From Heterocephalus glaber (lineage: Eukaryota > Chordata > Mammalia > Rodentia > Bathyergidae): a DNA stretch of 64,000 nucleotides. A program made the translations under genes and the position numbers. The stretch spans positions 2,523,652-2,587,651 of the forward strand of contig NW_004624783.1 in NCBI RefSeq assembly GCF_000247695.1. The letters are read 5' to 3'. Positions 44,411 to 55,868 of the stretch are shown here, in pieces. The notes below the pieces were generated by a model that did not search any database, was not told the origin of the DNA, and was given only the letters and a program-made list of their open reading frames with translations. The number at the start of each line of letters is the position of its first letter. Position 1 is the stretch's first letter.

Positions 44411-44503
44411 ATGGCTGCTCCTGTGGACACAGAAGTGGTGACCAACTCCATCCAGTTGTCTTTGAGGCACAAGAAGGGAAACCTGATGGAGATTTATGAG
44501 TAA
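44411..44503 (+). other. Unidentified 30-codon open frame between two SINEs
   Basis: An ATG in a favourable context (GCCAAATGG) opens a 30-codon frame, starting MAAPVDTEVV and ending NLMEIYE, that stops at TAA. The surrounding 0.1 kb is GC-richer than its neighbours and reads like the start of a coding mRNA, but I do not recognise the protein. It could be a fragment of a retrocopy or chance. Confidence 0.18.
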
Positions 44504-44515
44504 AATATTTATTCT

Positions 44516-44596
44516 GGGGCCAGGGATTTAGCTCAGTGGTTCCACCACCTGCCTCGCAAGCTAAGGACCCGAGTTCGATCCCCAGTACCAAAAAAA
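44516..44596 (+). mobile_element. tRNA SINE
   Basis: The body GGGGCCAGGGATTTAGCTCA, GTGGTTCCACCACCTGCCTC, GCAAGCTAAGGACCC and GAGTTCGATCCCCAGTACC is followed by an A tail. A weak TSD (AAATATTTATT / AAAATTTATT) flanks it. Confidence 0.93.
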
Positions 44597-44879
44597 AAAT
44601 TTATTGAAAAACTCATTGTTTTGAGTTTCTTTGGTCAATTATGACAATCAGCAGAATCACTTTAAATGGTGAGCTCAGCAAAATGTTGAGGCTACCAAAC
44701 TTCAGGTAGCCATGAGGTCATTATCAAAAGATTCCATCTACAGAGAATTCAAAACACTCACAGGAAGCTTTCTGTCTCCCCTTTAGTTACTGGATTCCTA
44801 GATTCCTGCCTTAGCTATGTCAGTGACCCCAGTTTCTCTAGCCTCTAATGTGCTTGGGACATTAAGTCCCAAAAAGCCC

Positions 44880-45420
44880 ACTTTTTCTTTAATGTCCATC
44901 CATCTGATCATATCCATTCTCTAAAACTTTTCACAACTCTTATCTCTTCCCACTTCAACAGAAAGCTGGTCTCCAAGCCTCAGATTTGCACTATAGAGTT
45001 TAATGCCCTCTGTTAACCTTATTTCTCACTCACCATTCATTACTTCACTCAGTTAAGACTATTCCCCCTGTCTCATGAAAACACAATGGTCAGTTTTACC
45101 TTCTATGTCTTTTTCTCTGCCTTTTCTTACATATCCTACAATGCCATAAGGCCCACTCCTTGCCAAAGGACTCTCCTGAATCTTTCAGTTATCAGTGCCT
45201 CCCCCTCCTTAACTCTTATAGTGCCAATATTCTGAACCATCACATTCAATTATAAATTGTCTTCTACTGTTCATGAATGCATAGGTGTGAGGAATTCTAA
45301 TTTCCTAATTACTGGAACTGATAAATTCCCGAGAAGTGGGTTTGGACTTAAATTCATTCTGTATCTCTACATTAGCTCCTTTGATAGCACAAAGCAAGTG
45401 TTAAATAAATATTAATTTAG
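44880..45420 (+). mobile_element. L2 3' region, diverged
   Basis: This is a pyrimidine-rich stretch with L2-like order: ATTCATTACTTCACTC, GGCCCACTCCTTGCCAAAGG, CTCTCCTGAATCTTTCAG, GTGCCTCCCCCTCC and the ending CTCCTTTGATAGCACAAAGC then AAGTGTTAAATAAATATTAA. Confidence 0.6.
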
Positions 45421-45424
45421 TTTT

Positions 45425-47424
45425 ATCAGAATTTCAACAGTGGATATTATTCATCTGTGTCATGCCACTCTTGTTTATGGGGGAATTCATCAGATTTTTA
45501 CCAGCCCATCTTACTGTCTATGCCAAGATTAAATGTATACAAGTTCTAAGTAAGACAGGATCCTTGAAAAGCATGAAGAAAAACAGCTGCTTTCCTTGAC
45601 CAGTTAATCTTAAAGGGTCATTTAACTTTCATGTTGAGATAGTCTTGTTTCTCTCAATTTTCTCACTAGAACATCTCTAAGCCAGAGCTGCAAAATCCAG
45701 AAAGGGTAAAAATTACTTAGGATAAGAACCTCAAAAATTCTCTAAGTGTAGCAGTTCTCTGTCTATACTCATCTGGCTCCAACCAATAATCTTTCCAGAT
45801 CAGCAATTCTGCTGCTCCCAAGAATGATAACTATCATTTGCTTGAGTTGTCGAGTCAGTCTTTTCTCTCTTCCTAGGATCTTTTGATGGGAAGCTCTTCC
45901 TCTTCTCGAACATTAGAGGAAAGTAAATAAATCTGAAGATGCTTTTGTTAGCAAGTAAAGTCAAATATATTTCAGGCAAAGGCAGCTCTCTAAAGATCTG
46001 AGTGACAGAGTGTTAATGCAGTTTGGTCCCTGTCAGCAGATCTGTCATAAGTCATTACCTTCTCCTCTGCTTATCCAAGGAGTGGGTTGAGGCAAGATCA
46101 AAAGAGACAGCAGCCAATCAACATCTCAAAATATTATCTCAAATAAGCCCCATTTCTTAGGACAGTCTACATGATGTGTAAGCTGGCCATCAGTGGACCC
46201 TGCTCCACTCACGACAGAAAGTAAATTCAGAGTCCTACTTTAAAACCCAGGGCTCAAACAGCCTCCTGTTCAAAGTTTCTTAGCACCAAGCAAAGCTGGT
46301 AAACAAGTGTCACTAGCTGTAATTACTTTTCCATTTAGCAGTCCCTTATGACTAAAGCCTTCCAGCTTGTTCTTGAAAACTGCCCCCATAACCCAGATAT
46401 GGTAGATGAATTCTTGAAAAGTACTGTCTAAATAAAAATGTGTTCCAAATACATTGTGTGAGATAAAGAATTGTGGAAGAATACATTGGGAGTAATGATT
46501 TACCTAAAAAAAATTAAAATTTGAGATGATTAAGGATTCTGATAAAATACACAGAAATGGCTATGAAGATTTCCAATAGACAAAAGAAAAAAACAATGTT
46601 TATCTCTAGCCTTGTGGTATTACTCCAACAGCCTAGCTAGTTAATCTCAGTAGAAGTTACTTTAAATAGTTAACTTTTTTTTCTCTCCTAGCTCTGCAGA
46701 AAGCTACTTATAGAAGTCTTGTTAACCAGGACATTCTCTAAGAAAACTAGACAGACAGATGAGATCCTATATTTTTCAGAGATAAGGATATAAGTTAAGA
46801 ATATTTATAAAATTAAAGCTGATAATGTTATATGTCTGATTTGCCTGTACATAAAAATCATTTCTCACTTAGCAGCCTTCTTCATCAAGTTGTAAGTTCC
46901 TTTGTAATATCATAGAAAGGCCCTTCTTGTAGATTATTCACAAGCATGAGATGGTCAATTTCCTGTTCCATGAAACTGTTTAAAGGAACTGTCTGGATGA
47001 GTACTTATATAAATTGAGTGCTTAACAAAGCAACTATTCTCTCACTTCATGTAGCTCTCTGTATGTTCAGATTTTCTAAGTGAGATATTAAAATCCTGTG
47101 AGTAGCACTATGGTAAGTGCTTAGGGAGTGGCTGGGAATTCATATCTGGGATATCTGAGAAGAAACAAAAATGACCAGGTTCAGTTTTGTTATAAAATAA
47201 ATATAGGAAAATGTTAAGTGTAGAATCTGTGTGGGGAGTATGTTGGCATATAATGGACATTTTTCCAGCTTTTATGTATATCAAAATATTTTCATGGCAA
47301 ACTATTAGAAGAAAATAGTTTCAAAGTTGTCAGGTTCTTATGCTGGTTGTTTAATCATGTATAAAAGAAGTTGTTGGTAAACTTTTTCATTTAAATAGAA
47401 AAAAATTATGGTCACATTGTTCTT
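45425..47424. other. Anonymous intron sequence
   Basis: About 2 kb with no recognised repeat or exon. Confidence 0.5.
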
Positions 47425-47520
47425 CTCCCCTAGTCTTATGAGGTAGTTCAATGTCATTTTTATTTTACAAATGAGGGAAAAAGGGAGCTCAGGGAAGCTA
47501 AGTGCCTGGACTTGTCGTGG
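47425..47520 (+). mobile_element. MIR fragment
   Basis: AGTCTTATGAGGTAGTTCAA, TTTTTATTTTACAAATGAGG and AAGCTAAGTGCCTGGAC follow the MIR core. Confidence 0.75.
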
Positions 47521-47524
47521 AGTT

Positions 47525-48904
47525 TCTAAGGATACCAGATACATACTTCATATGCTTTTCCTGCTTGATGAAATTGAGTAATAATTTCTTCCAGAAATGG
47601 CTATGAAGAATCGTAACAAAATCCTACAACAATTTAAATATATTAAATATATTAAACTAGTAATAGAATTAATATTACAAAAACAATACAACTAAATACA
47701 ATGACTTAAAAACACAGATGAATGTTATAAGATCCCGAAAGTCTCCATTAGTAATGAAAGAGACAAGTTGCTCAGTCTTCAAAGTGAATAATGAGTGCTG
47801 AAAGCTATACTGACAATCTAAACAATCAAAGACAAAAACAAAGCTGTCTTCTAGTACTACGTCTTCCTGCATGAAGTCTGAAGTTGCTACAAGTGGCTGG
47901 TTATCTGAAGCCTATACTGGTCACCAAGAGACCAAGCTATGCTGCTAGTGAATGACTCAAATAATAATAGTTAAATTCAAAGAAAATAAAAGCTACGAAT
48001 GGTAAGTTAGTGTTATTTAAGTATGGACAAATACGGAAGTATGAGATTAAACCTTGAAACATCTTAGCTTTTAAACCTATTTCAGCACACTAAGACCATT
48101 AGCATGATCTCTCAGAGCTTCCAGGGGAAAAAAATCAATTGATCAGCTCTCTTTTCAACTTAATGATTTTCATGATGACTTCCAGCAGACCTTAAATGGG
48201 ACTAATCTATTTACACTAATAAAAGCTGAATCTATTCTGTACTAGAGAGTGGAACAGCAACAACTGGCCTTGATGCAAATGCCACTCAAATGCAACATTC
48301 TTCATATTAACATAATTTGATATAATGAAAACAATATGCTCTTGCTGCTAGCCACACTCTCCTGGGAAAACATAAGAGGCTTTTGGCAGTGCTTTGGATT
48401 AGTTGGGAAGATAATAGGTTTGGGCATCAGTGTAATTTTTTCTGGCAAATTATTATACTGTAAGTAGCTGTGTCCACCAACCTTTAATAAGGCTTAACTT
48501 GAACTCCAGCAATCATTCAGCCTACCAAGAACTTTCATTTTGAACCTTGTTGGCATCTAGAATTAAGACCATCCTAAGCCAAATGCTTTAATAGCAATAC
48601 ATCTCACTGCTTCCTGCCAGGTCTTCAAGGAAAGCACTGCAAATTAAATATATTGCATTCTGCGTAACTTCCTTCTAGTTACTGACCGCAGACTGCTGGT
48701 CCATTAAAAAGAAAGGCTAAAAAAGTGAAAAGTCCAGGGATTCTGTTTGTCCCTGGCAAAACTACTTCATCATCTAAAATAACAAGTATATGATTTGCAT
48801 GCCTACTTCTTAAGAGAGCATAAATATTGGTTAATTACCAGAAAAAAATAATAGGAATGGAAAACAGTGGTATTCCAGGGGAGTATTGCCAGTGCTACAA
48901 TAAC
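47525..48904. other. Anonymous intron sequence
   Basis: A short AT repeat (TTTAAATATATTAAATATATTAAAC) lies at about 47634-47657. Nothing else is recognised. Confidence 0.5.
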
Positions 48905-49315
48905 TGAATGTCACTTTTTATATATAGATATAGTGCATTATACCTAATACTGTTTCCCTTAAATCCTACATGAAAATTCAGAATGTAACCTAACTTGGAA
49001 ATAGGGTCTTTGCAGATATAATTATGGTTAAGACTGGGATGAAAGCAAACAGGATTAAGATGCTGAAATCCAATGAAAGTTCCCTTATAATAGTCAGAAA
49101 AGGAAAAATGGATACACAGAGGGAGAAGACCATGTTAAGACACAGGCAGAGTCTGAAGTTACACGAGAGCCACCAGAAGTTGGAAGAGCCTCCCTTAGAG
49201 GCTTTGGAGGGACTGTGGTTTCTGGCATCCAGAACTGTGACAGAATAAATTTCTGTGTTTTTCAGCCAACAAGTTTGTGGTGACTTATTATGGCATCCTT
49301 AGGAAACTAATCTAT
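48905..49315 (+). mobile_element. MLT1-type MaLR LTR
   Basis: Sense-strand MLT1 landmarks occur in order: TCAGAATGTAACCTAACTTG, GAAATAGGGTCTTTGCAGAT, TCCCTTATAATAGTCAGAAA, ACACAGAGGGAGAAGACCAT, CCAGAACTGTGACAGAATAA and ATTTCTGTGTTTTTC, ending GGCATCCTTAGGAAACTAA. Confidence 0.9.
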
Positions 49316-49319
49316 AGCT

Positions 49320-49685
49320 TTAATGATCATAAACACTGTGTGCCACTGCTGCTAACAAATGATCAGTAGCAAACCCCAGAAAAAGGAAACGGAGAAAGGA
49401 AGTGAGATAATATCATCTCTTACTGTTGTGCCCCCATAGTAAGGGGGCAAAGAGCATTCACTAGGTGGGTGTTACAGTACAAAGAGAAAGAAGTAGGTAA
49501 GCAGCAAGCTAATGGTGAAGATGCAGGATGAAAATTTAGACACACATGGCATGGATTGAGGAGCCATCAGAAAAGGTAAAAGGTCAGAAAGCTATAAAAG
49601 TTGGAGTTAATGAGCTGGCAGCTCATGAATCAAAGCAGTCACTGCTGAGATTCATGCCCATGTCACACAGGGTTGGTGGGAGAGG
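49320..49685. other. Anonymous intron sequence
   Basis: Nothing recognised. Confidence 0.5.
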
Positions 49686-49689
49686 GTAT

Positions 49690-49870
49690 GTTTTACAATC
49701 ATTATTCCATTTAAACCAGTAGCTATTCTTATAAGACAGATTTTAATATTCCCATTTCATAGAGAAAGAAATAGATATAGAGAAGGTTAGCAATTTAGTC
49801 AGGGACACAAAGATATCAAATGAGCTGGCTGAAATTTAAGTCCATTTGTGTCTGATTCTGGGGCTTATGT
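49690..49870 (+). mobile_element. MIR SINE
   Basis: CAATCATTATTCCATTTAAA, ATATTCCCATTTCATAGAGA, GAGAAGGTTAGCAATTTAGT and TCCATTTGTGTCTGATTCTG follow the MIR order. Confidence 0.78.
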
Positions 49871-50003
49871 ACAAAGCTTCGTTCAAAGTATTAAGCAGAG
49901 AACTCTGTTATAACTGGATTTAATTAAAGAATGTCTCAACTATAGCTTTTTATGCTCTCCCTCTTAGGGCATTAACTGAGTCTATGGAGTATAAAGTTTA
50001 AGG

Positions 50004-50160
50004 CCACTGACAGTAATTTTGGCTGCATGTTGGGATCATCTGGGCATCTTATGAAATCGATGCCCAGGCAGGCCCCATTCCTACCCAACTGATGGCATAT
50101 GGGCAGTGGTGTTTTTAGGAAGCCCCTTGAAAATTCTAGTTGCTGAGAACACTGCTCTAA
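50004..50160 (+). mobile_element. MER5-type hAT element
   Basis: TTTTGGCTGCATGTTGGGAT, CATCTGGGCATCTTATGAAA, CGATGCCCAGGCAGGCCCCA, GGGCAGTGGTGTTTTTAGGA and GTTGCTGAGAACACTG follow MER5A. The 3' TIR is still recognisable. Confidence 0.85.
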
Positions 50161-50677
50161 GTCCGCAAGTGTGAGTGGGAAGTGGAGCTGGCTGAGGAGG
50201 TGGTGACAGTGTGGTGTTTGCAGGCAGACTGTTAGCTATTTCACTTCTCAGAAGTGACTCTGACAAATACTAGGGCAGTGAAGAAAATGAAACTATGCTG
50301 TAAATGTTTAAATGTTTCAAGATTGCTTAAATTTTTTACTTGCACAGCTTATACTTGTTCCTCCAGTGATGTGGGAAGTTGAGCCTGAGCATTAGGAAAG
50401 CTGCCTCTGTCTCACGTTGCCCTGCATGAGCCAAGAAATGTGGGCTTCTCCTGCCTTGGAAAAGGCTTTGCAAAATTCAGCAATGTGCTAGACTAGGAAG
50501 TAGCTTCTGTTGCCACATCAAATATTGTTTTTACAGGGTCTGGTCCCGCATGAAACATAGTGGGATACTTTCTTTCTTTTAAGTGCCTACAACAGTAAAG
50601 CCTACACCACAAAGCTAAAGCTCACAGTATTGGACCTTAGTTCTTAACCCCAGGCTGGGAATGGTGATATTGTGTTA
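50161..50677. other. Anonymous intron sequence
   Basis: Nothing recognised. Confidence 0.5.
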
Positions 50678-50850
50678 AGGGCATGCTTCTCAAACCCCAG
50701 AGTGTATCAAATCACCTGGAGGTTTGGTTAGATCAAAGATTCCCAAAGAGGGGTGTCTAAGCAATCTGCATTTCTCAAAGGCTCTAGTCCAGGTGAGGCT
50801 GATGCTACAAGCGCTTGGGCCAGGTTTTGTGCTGCACTGATCTAAAACAA
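50678..50850 (+). mobile_element. MER5-type hAT element
   Basis: CATGCTTCTCAAACCCCAGA, ATCAAATCACCTGGAGGTTT, AATCTGCATTTCTCAAAG and CCAGGTGAGGCTGATGCTAC match a second MER5A-like copy. A TIR-like CAATGCTTCTCAAACACCAC just beyond (50848) may start another relic. Confidence 0.8.
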
Positions 50851-50869
50851 TGCTTCTCAAACACCACTG

Positions 50870-51605
50870 GGTAGACAAACCAGCTGGTGACACTATCCAA
50901 AAGCACACTTTGCTTCAGATGTCTGAAGCTCCTGTCTACAGGTCACTTCTTAAGTAGTTAGGGTACAGGATATGCCTTTGAGAGTAGAAGAGCTAGCTTT
51001 ACTTGGGTCATTGTTCACAGACAGTTGTCCATCAGTGGTTTTCTAGGTAAAGGATAAAAACATTAAGTATTAGTCCTTTCTCACTCTCTCTTTTAACATG
51101 AGACACAAAAAAGGAAATATATCTCCAAATCAATGATAAATTAGGAAACTAAAGTGAATAAATTCAATCTCTTTCCTTGTGTCTAAGAAATGAACAATTT
51201 GTAGATTCTGGAAGGCGTATTAGATCTACCTTAAATAACTATTTCCCAAATATCATGTCCAGAATGGAACCAGAAACCCCACGATTCAGGAATAAAGAAG
51301 ACTTTCTTTTAAGAGATTTCCTTAGTTTACTTTGAATCAGCATGGTTTGCTTTGCAATGGGTGGAAGCCATTTTGCAGAAAAATCAATGGCAACAGAGGA
51401 TTCTCAGATGGTAAGACCAAGAAGTAAATTCAATCTTATCTTCATTCTGGGAGCATCAAAGGCATAAGAACTATGACATTTTAATTTAAGCACTGCCAGA
51501 ATCATTACTACTAGCTACTATTATGACTGCTATTGTTACTATCAAACTCAAGATTATGAATTTTATATCATGGAGGAAAACATACACACACATTCTTGTA
51601 CTAAG
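50870..51605. other. Anonymous intron sequence
   Basis: Nothing recognised. Confidence 0.5.
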
Positions 51606-51609
51606 AAAG

Positions 51610-51700
51610 CCACTATTCATTCCTTAACTTGTTTCCATTCATTCACTGATTAAATATTGAGTGCATCCTCACTATTTAGGTCAAGAAACAGGTAAAGCTG
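51610..51700 (-). mobile_element. L2 3'-end fragment
   Basis: CATTCATTCACTGATTAAAT, ATTGAGTGCATCCTCACTAT then TTAGGTCAAGAAACAGG follow the antisense L2 terminus. Confidence 0.6.
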
Positions 51701-52009
51701 GAGGTTTACTTAACCTCTGAATAATTGATTTAAAGGACAAGAGGCACAGTTACATGGTAAAGAAGTTGGGAGGGATCTGTCAGACACATCAAGAGACTGC
51801 CTAGAGGTGACAATTAGCTGGGAAATGTATGGCCTGGCATGGCCCAGACTGTAGTCAACTAGTTAAGAGTTTTAATGTGTCTTTGCTACTCAAGCTGAAA
51901 ATGGCCATGTTTAATAAGACAGATTCTCTAGTTTACACATTTATTCAGTAGTGCACTGTTGCTTTTCTTTTTCTTTTTCATGCATCTATTGACACGTGCA
52001 TGGCATTCA
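51701..52009. other. Anonymous intron sequence
   Basis: Nothing recognised. Confidence 0.5.
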
Positions 52010-52090
52010 CACTCATTCAACAAATTATTTATTGGGCATCTTCCTGCTGCCTGACACTATACTATGCTTTTGGAAATTGCTTTCTTCCAA
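52010..52090 (-). mobile_element. L2 3'-end fragment
   Basis: CACTCATTCAACAAATTATT, TATTGGGCATCTTCCTGCTG and CCTGACACTATACTATGC match the antisense L2 terminus. Confidence 0.72.
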
Positions 52091-52179
52091 TGGGAAAAGA
52101 CAGAAAAAAACAAGTTAGCAAAATTAATTACTACAGTCACAAATGTCAAGAAGGGGAAAAAAACTGAAATGTTACAGCT

Positions 52180-52248
52180 AGGACTATAGCTCAGTGGTAC
52201 AGTGCTTGCTTAGCATGAGTAAGACCCTGATTCAATCACTAATAACAT
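52180..52248 (+). mobile_element. Older ID-type SINE
   Basis: CTAGGACTATAGCTCAGTGG, TACAGTGCTTGCTTAGCATG, AGTAAGACCC and GATTCAATCACTAATAAC followed by an A-rich tail is the older ID form with GTGCTTGC after box A. Confidence 0.85.
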
Positions 52249-52259
52249 AAAAAACTAAA

Positions 52260-52740
52260 AATAAATTTTAAAAAGCCCAAAGTGTTAAAATAGTGATTAA
52301 CAAAGGACAGATCTCTTTGGGATTCTGACACTAAGAATATTCTGTTCAGATGATTCATCTGAAGAAACATTAAGGAAGTACAGAACTTACAGAAGTACAG
52401 TCACGGTTGAAAGAAGTAACAAGGGATGTTAGGGCATCCAGAGACTAGTAATAGCAGAAAGCAGAAATCAAGGGGCAAAGAGAAGAAATGGTGTTGCCAC
52501 AACCCAGTAAGAGCTGGAGCTACGGAGGGAATGTCCATCTGGCAGGACCTCTGATCATAGAGGGATGCACCAATGGCTAGGATCACGATCAAATTAGGAA
52601 GGGAAATGGAGAAGACATTACTCAACTTTGTCTTCTCACTTTCCAATCTCTTGCTCGTGCTTCCTATTTTTTAGAACCTGATCAGAAGCCACCTGGAAAG
52701 AGAGCCTTGGTGATAGAGTCCATAATGTTTAGCTTCAGTA
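52260..52740. other. Anonymous intron sequence
   Basis: Nothing recognised. Confidence 0.5.
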
Positions 52741-52758
52741 TTAAAAATGCATGGGGAG

Positions 52759-52844
52759 GGCCGGGGATTTAGCTCAGTGGTTCCGGTGCCTGCCTCGCAA
52801 GCGCAAGGTCCCAAGTTTGATCCCTGGTACCAAATAAAAAAAAA
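52759..52844 (+). mobile_element. Young tRNA SINE with perfect 16-bp TSD
   Basis: The body GGCCGGGGATTTAGCTCAGT, GGTTCCGGTGCCTGCCTCGC, AAGCGCAAGGTCCCAAG and TTTGATCCCTGGTACC is followed by an A tail. AAAAATGCATGGGGAG lies at 52743-52758 and 52845-52860 without change. Confidence 0.96.
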
Positions 52845-52860
52845 AAAAATGCATGGGGAG

Positions 52861-53640
52861 GAGTGGTCCTTCAGTAGAAAAGCCAGGAAAAACCTCCTAG
52901 TAGAGGTGACACTGCAACTAAAATTCATAGAGAATGTCTCAGCCCTGCAAAGAACCACTGGAAGAGCAACTCAGCAGAAGGAGGAGTGAACATATGTCTT
53001 TGCCATTCCTCCTTGTCTGTAGCCAAGGCTCAGTAGACAAGCCTTGTAGATCCCTTGGGAGGAACAGATCTAACAGTGACCCAAACAATCCAAGAAAGCA
53101 TCTTCCTAGGTGTGATGTTTCTATTCAATTTTCTCAATACAAAAGAAGAGTTTGCTCATAAAAAGAATGCTCATAATTAGGATACTTCTCTAAGAAAGGC
53201 CCAGCACCACCGTTCAGTCTAAAGTATACATAAGGTAAAATTAAAGAAGATACATATGCAGGCAGGTAACTGAAACATATTATAATCTCCATTTTTGCAG
53301 CTTCTTTTTGTAGAGATCAAGCTTTCTGTGCTCTATATTGTCCAACTTAAGTAAAAATGTGTTTTTATATCAATGTTCCTTTAAATGAAGAGAAGCTATA
53401 ATGATTAAATTACAATGTAATGATAGTTATGTATGCATAATTTGAACTCAACACTAATTTTCTTTTAGTTTCATATTTATCTTTAAGTTAATATATGTAC
53501 AAAATATATCTCAACCCCACTAATAAAAATATCTACTAACAGATTAGTTTATTTCTATCACCTAGAAAATATTTCCTTATGTAGTCAAAGTAAGACTTTC
53601 AATATTAATAAGATCATTATTTGAATTAAATGATCTAACT
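52861..53640. other. Anonymous intron sequence
   Basis: Nothing recognised. Confidence 0.5.
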
Positions 53641-53644
53641 TTGA

Positions 53645-53720
53645 AAAGCCAGGTTCAAATTCACTGTGAGCTAGTCAAGTTATTTACTGTAAGCCTACCA
53701 CCCTCAATGATAAAGGGTTT
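53645..53720 (-). mobile_element. MIR fragment
   Basis: CCAGGTTCAAATTCACTGTG, AGCTAGTCAAGTTATTTACT then ATGATAAAGG resembles the antisense MIR 3' half. Confidence 0.5.
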
Positions 53721-53724
53721 CCTA

Positions 53725-54100
53725 CTGGTAATTGATGCTAGGAAGAGTAACTAATTTCCTTCCTGTTAATCCCTAATATTCTGGGATGCATTTACCAATG
53801 GAAAAAAACCAATGCCTTTCAAGGACAAATTCCACGCAAATAATGAAGAGCTGTCTGCATGCTAATGAGACTCAGCATCTCCCACATTCAAAGTTAACCA
53901 CTGTTTTCTTAAAGAGCTTAAGGAACTTCCATTATCCAACTATATTAGACCGAAATTTCCCTAGTGCATGTTTAATTTATTTCCTCTTGTTCTGTCTCTG
54001 ATGAATATGGAAACAGATGGTAATTCTTCTTTTTTTTTTTTTTTAATTTACGACTCTTGGCAAGTCAATAAAAACAGCTGACAAAAATAGTTCTAGTGTA
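53725..54100. other. Intron sequence next to the donor
   Basis: This contains a T-run (about 54028-54044). No repeat is recognised. It is the first part of the intron 3' of the EXOC4 exon. Confidence 0.5.
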
Positions 54101-54107
54101 TTATCAC
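54101..54107 (-). other. EXOC4: 5' splice site of the EXOC4 exon
   Basis: On the minus strand the exon ends CTGCAG and the intron begins GTGATAA. This is an acceptable GT donor, with +3 to +5 being GAT rather than the ideal RAG. The junction falls between codons. An open frame continues only four residues into the intron before a stop, as expected past a true donor. Confidence 0.85.
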
Positions 54108-54327
54108 CTGCAGGAGAGGGCGCTGCACTCCCAGTACCTTCATGGTGTCTGCGTTAGCTAGGATCTTCAGGGGGTCAGACGTTTTAGTGACTCCTTCAAT
54201 CTCCTTGTTGATCTCAGCCAAGACCTGATTGAGGAAGATGTTTTTGATGTACACGGTGAGAAACTCTCGAAGAGGACACTGCTTGGTTGGGCCAAGTCCC
54301 AGGGCATGTTCAATCTCCTGAATAAAC
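54108..54327 (-). CDS. EXOC4: EXOC4 (Sec8) internal coding exon
   Basis: This is a 220-bp internal exon read on the minus strand. It encodes 73 whole codons plus the last base of a split codon, starting [12 protein letters not shown] and ending GVQRPLLQ. The peptide, including [20 protein letters not shown] and [19 protein letters not shown], matches my memory of mammalian EXOC4/Sec8, an exocyst subunit that tethers secretory vesicles to the plasma membrane before SNARE fusion. It falls near the middle of the roughly 970-residue protein, about residues 460-535 by estimate. The reading frame has no stop. The exon is bounded by a pyrimidine-rich tract ending CAG on the 5' side and CAG|GTGATA on the 3' side. 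Its length is not a multiple of three, so skipping it would shift the frame. A processed pseudogene is unlikely, because similarity stops exactly at the splice signals. No other EXOC4 exon was found in the window. Confidence 0.93.
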
Positions 54328-54360
54328 CTGGAAGACAAACAGAGCAAAAAGTTTATTAAG
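54328..54360 (-). other. EXOC4: 3' splice site of the EXOC4 exon
   Basis: Read on the minus strand, the bases before the exon are a strong pyrimidine run (TTTTTGCTCTGTTTGTCTTC) ending in CAG, followed by the first exon base G at 54327. A TTAAT motif about 28 bases upstream of the AG fits a loose branch-point consensus. The splice falls after the second base of a codon, which would complete with this G. Confidence 0.85.
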
Positions 54361-55855
54361 CACATCAGAAAATAGTTACATAACTATGACAGCACAGCTC
54401 TGGGGATCTGTGGTCTTTGTTTCTTCTAAGCCGAGAACAGACCATTACTCCATTACTCATCTATATACAGGACTTTAGATTTTTTTTAAATGAGTTATTT
54501 CACTTATTAAACAGAAAAACATGACTTCTAAACTGCCAAGAAAGGAGAAACAAAAATACTCGTATTAATTCAAGAAGAAAGTAAGACTATATATGAGGCA
54601 AAGGAAAAGTATATGATAAAAAATTGTGGTGCAAATTAAAGAGTATACCCATAAGTAGTACATATTGGCCATTGAAACCTTCATAGTATACATATACATG
54701 TTGAGAGCAAGAGAGCAAGAGAGAAAGAAAAAGGAAGATACTCTTAAATTCATGGTACATGTGTTTTCACATTAAGAAAGGGAATGAGATGGGAGGTGAA
54801 AGACAAAGGAAAATGTCAACTTCATTTGTAGTGTTTTATTTCTTTTATTAAAACAAAGTATACATAACAGAATGTTAATAACCGTCAAATCTCAGAGACA
54901 ACTATGTAAATTTTTATATCACTCTTTGTACTTTTCTATAGAGGCAGCTCCTTCTTTCTCTGTACAAGTTGAACTTATTACAGTTTAATGACATAAATCA
55001 GTCTCCATCCCTTTTCACAACATGGTTTAAATTCCATAGTATCATAATTGAGTTAGCACAGTTTATTAAATTCAAGTAAATGCATAAAGTACCAATGATA
55101 GTAATAAATCTTCAGAATCCTCTATGTGGATAACTTACGTGCATCAAGATCAGTGACCAATCATATGACTTTTTCCAAGTCTATTGGTAACTGTTCACTA
55201 TACATCAGTTATTTAGTTCATGTACATGCAATAATGTACACAACTGTGTTATTTCCTTGTCTCCCAGTGATAAGCCCACATAACATTTTTATTAAGACCT
55301 ACAGAGAGAGAATTAGCCAACAAAGATAAAAGTGCAGCAAGAAAAGTGATGACACTATGTGAAGTCTGGTCTGAATACAGAGTTATGGAAGAAATGGTGA
55401 TTGTGGGAATCTTGACACATTTGCCATTTGAGAGACATATATAGCTACAGAAAAGGCAAACTTCTCAACACAAATAAGGACAGTAACTGTGACAAAAAGA
55501 GGGAGAAAGATGAAGAGGGTTGGGATGCCAGAGGAAATAATGGCAGCAAAAGAGTTCATATTTAAGGAAATACTGGAGATAGTTTACAATAATGAAAAAA
55601 CAAGGCATAAAATGCTGGCAGCTGATCCAAATGTAGAAGAAATAGGGCAGTTGGCATAGAAAAGATGCTTATGGTGTATCTTAAAGTATATAAGGTGACG
55701 GCAGCAAGCATTCTTCAAACTACTCTTTGTAAGACATTTAAAAGGAAGTAAAACATTTTAATTATGCTTCTAATGTTATAGTATATTAAATACATATTAA
55801 TTTTCTTATTTTTCACTGCCATATACATTTACTAATGGCAGTAAGAGCTTTTAAT
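54361..55855. other. Anonymous intron sequence
   Basis: About 1.5 kb upstream of the exon, in transcription order, holds no recognised repeat or exon. Confidence 0.5.
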
Positions 55856-55868
55856 GTTGTTGGGTGTG

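Larger units (their letters stand above)
1..54107 (-). other. EXOC4: EXOC4 intron 3' of the exon (partial)
   Basis: Everything from the donor down to the left edge of the window is inferred to be one EXOC4 intron, because no further EXOC4-like peptide bounded by splice sites was seen. EXOC4 is known for very long introns in mammals, so more than 54 kb is plausible. The content is interspersed repeats and anonymous sequence, itemised separately. Confidence 0.75.

Noticed and set aside
52747..53161. Plus-strand frames around 52.7-53.2 kb as exons
   Set aside because: They start inside or next to a SINE and its TSD, and no coherent protein or splice pair was seen.
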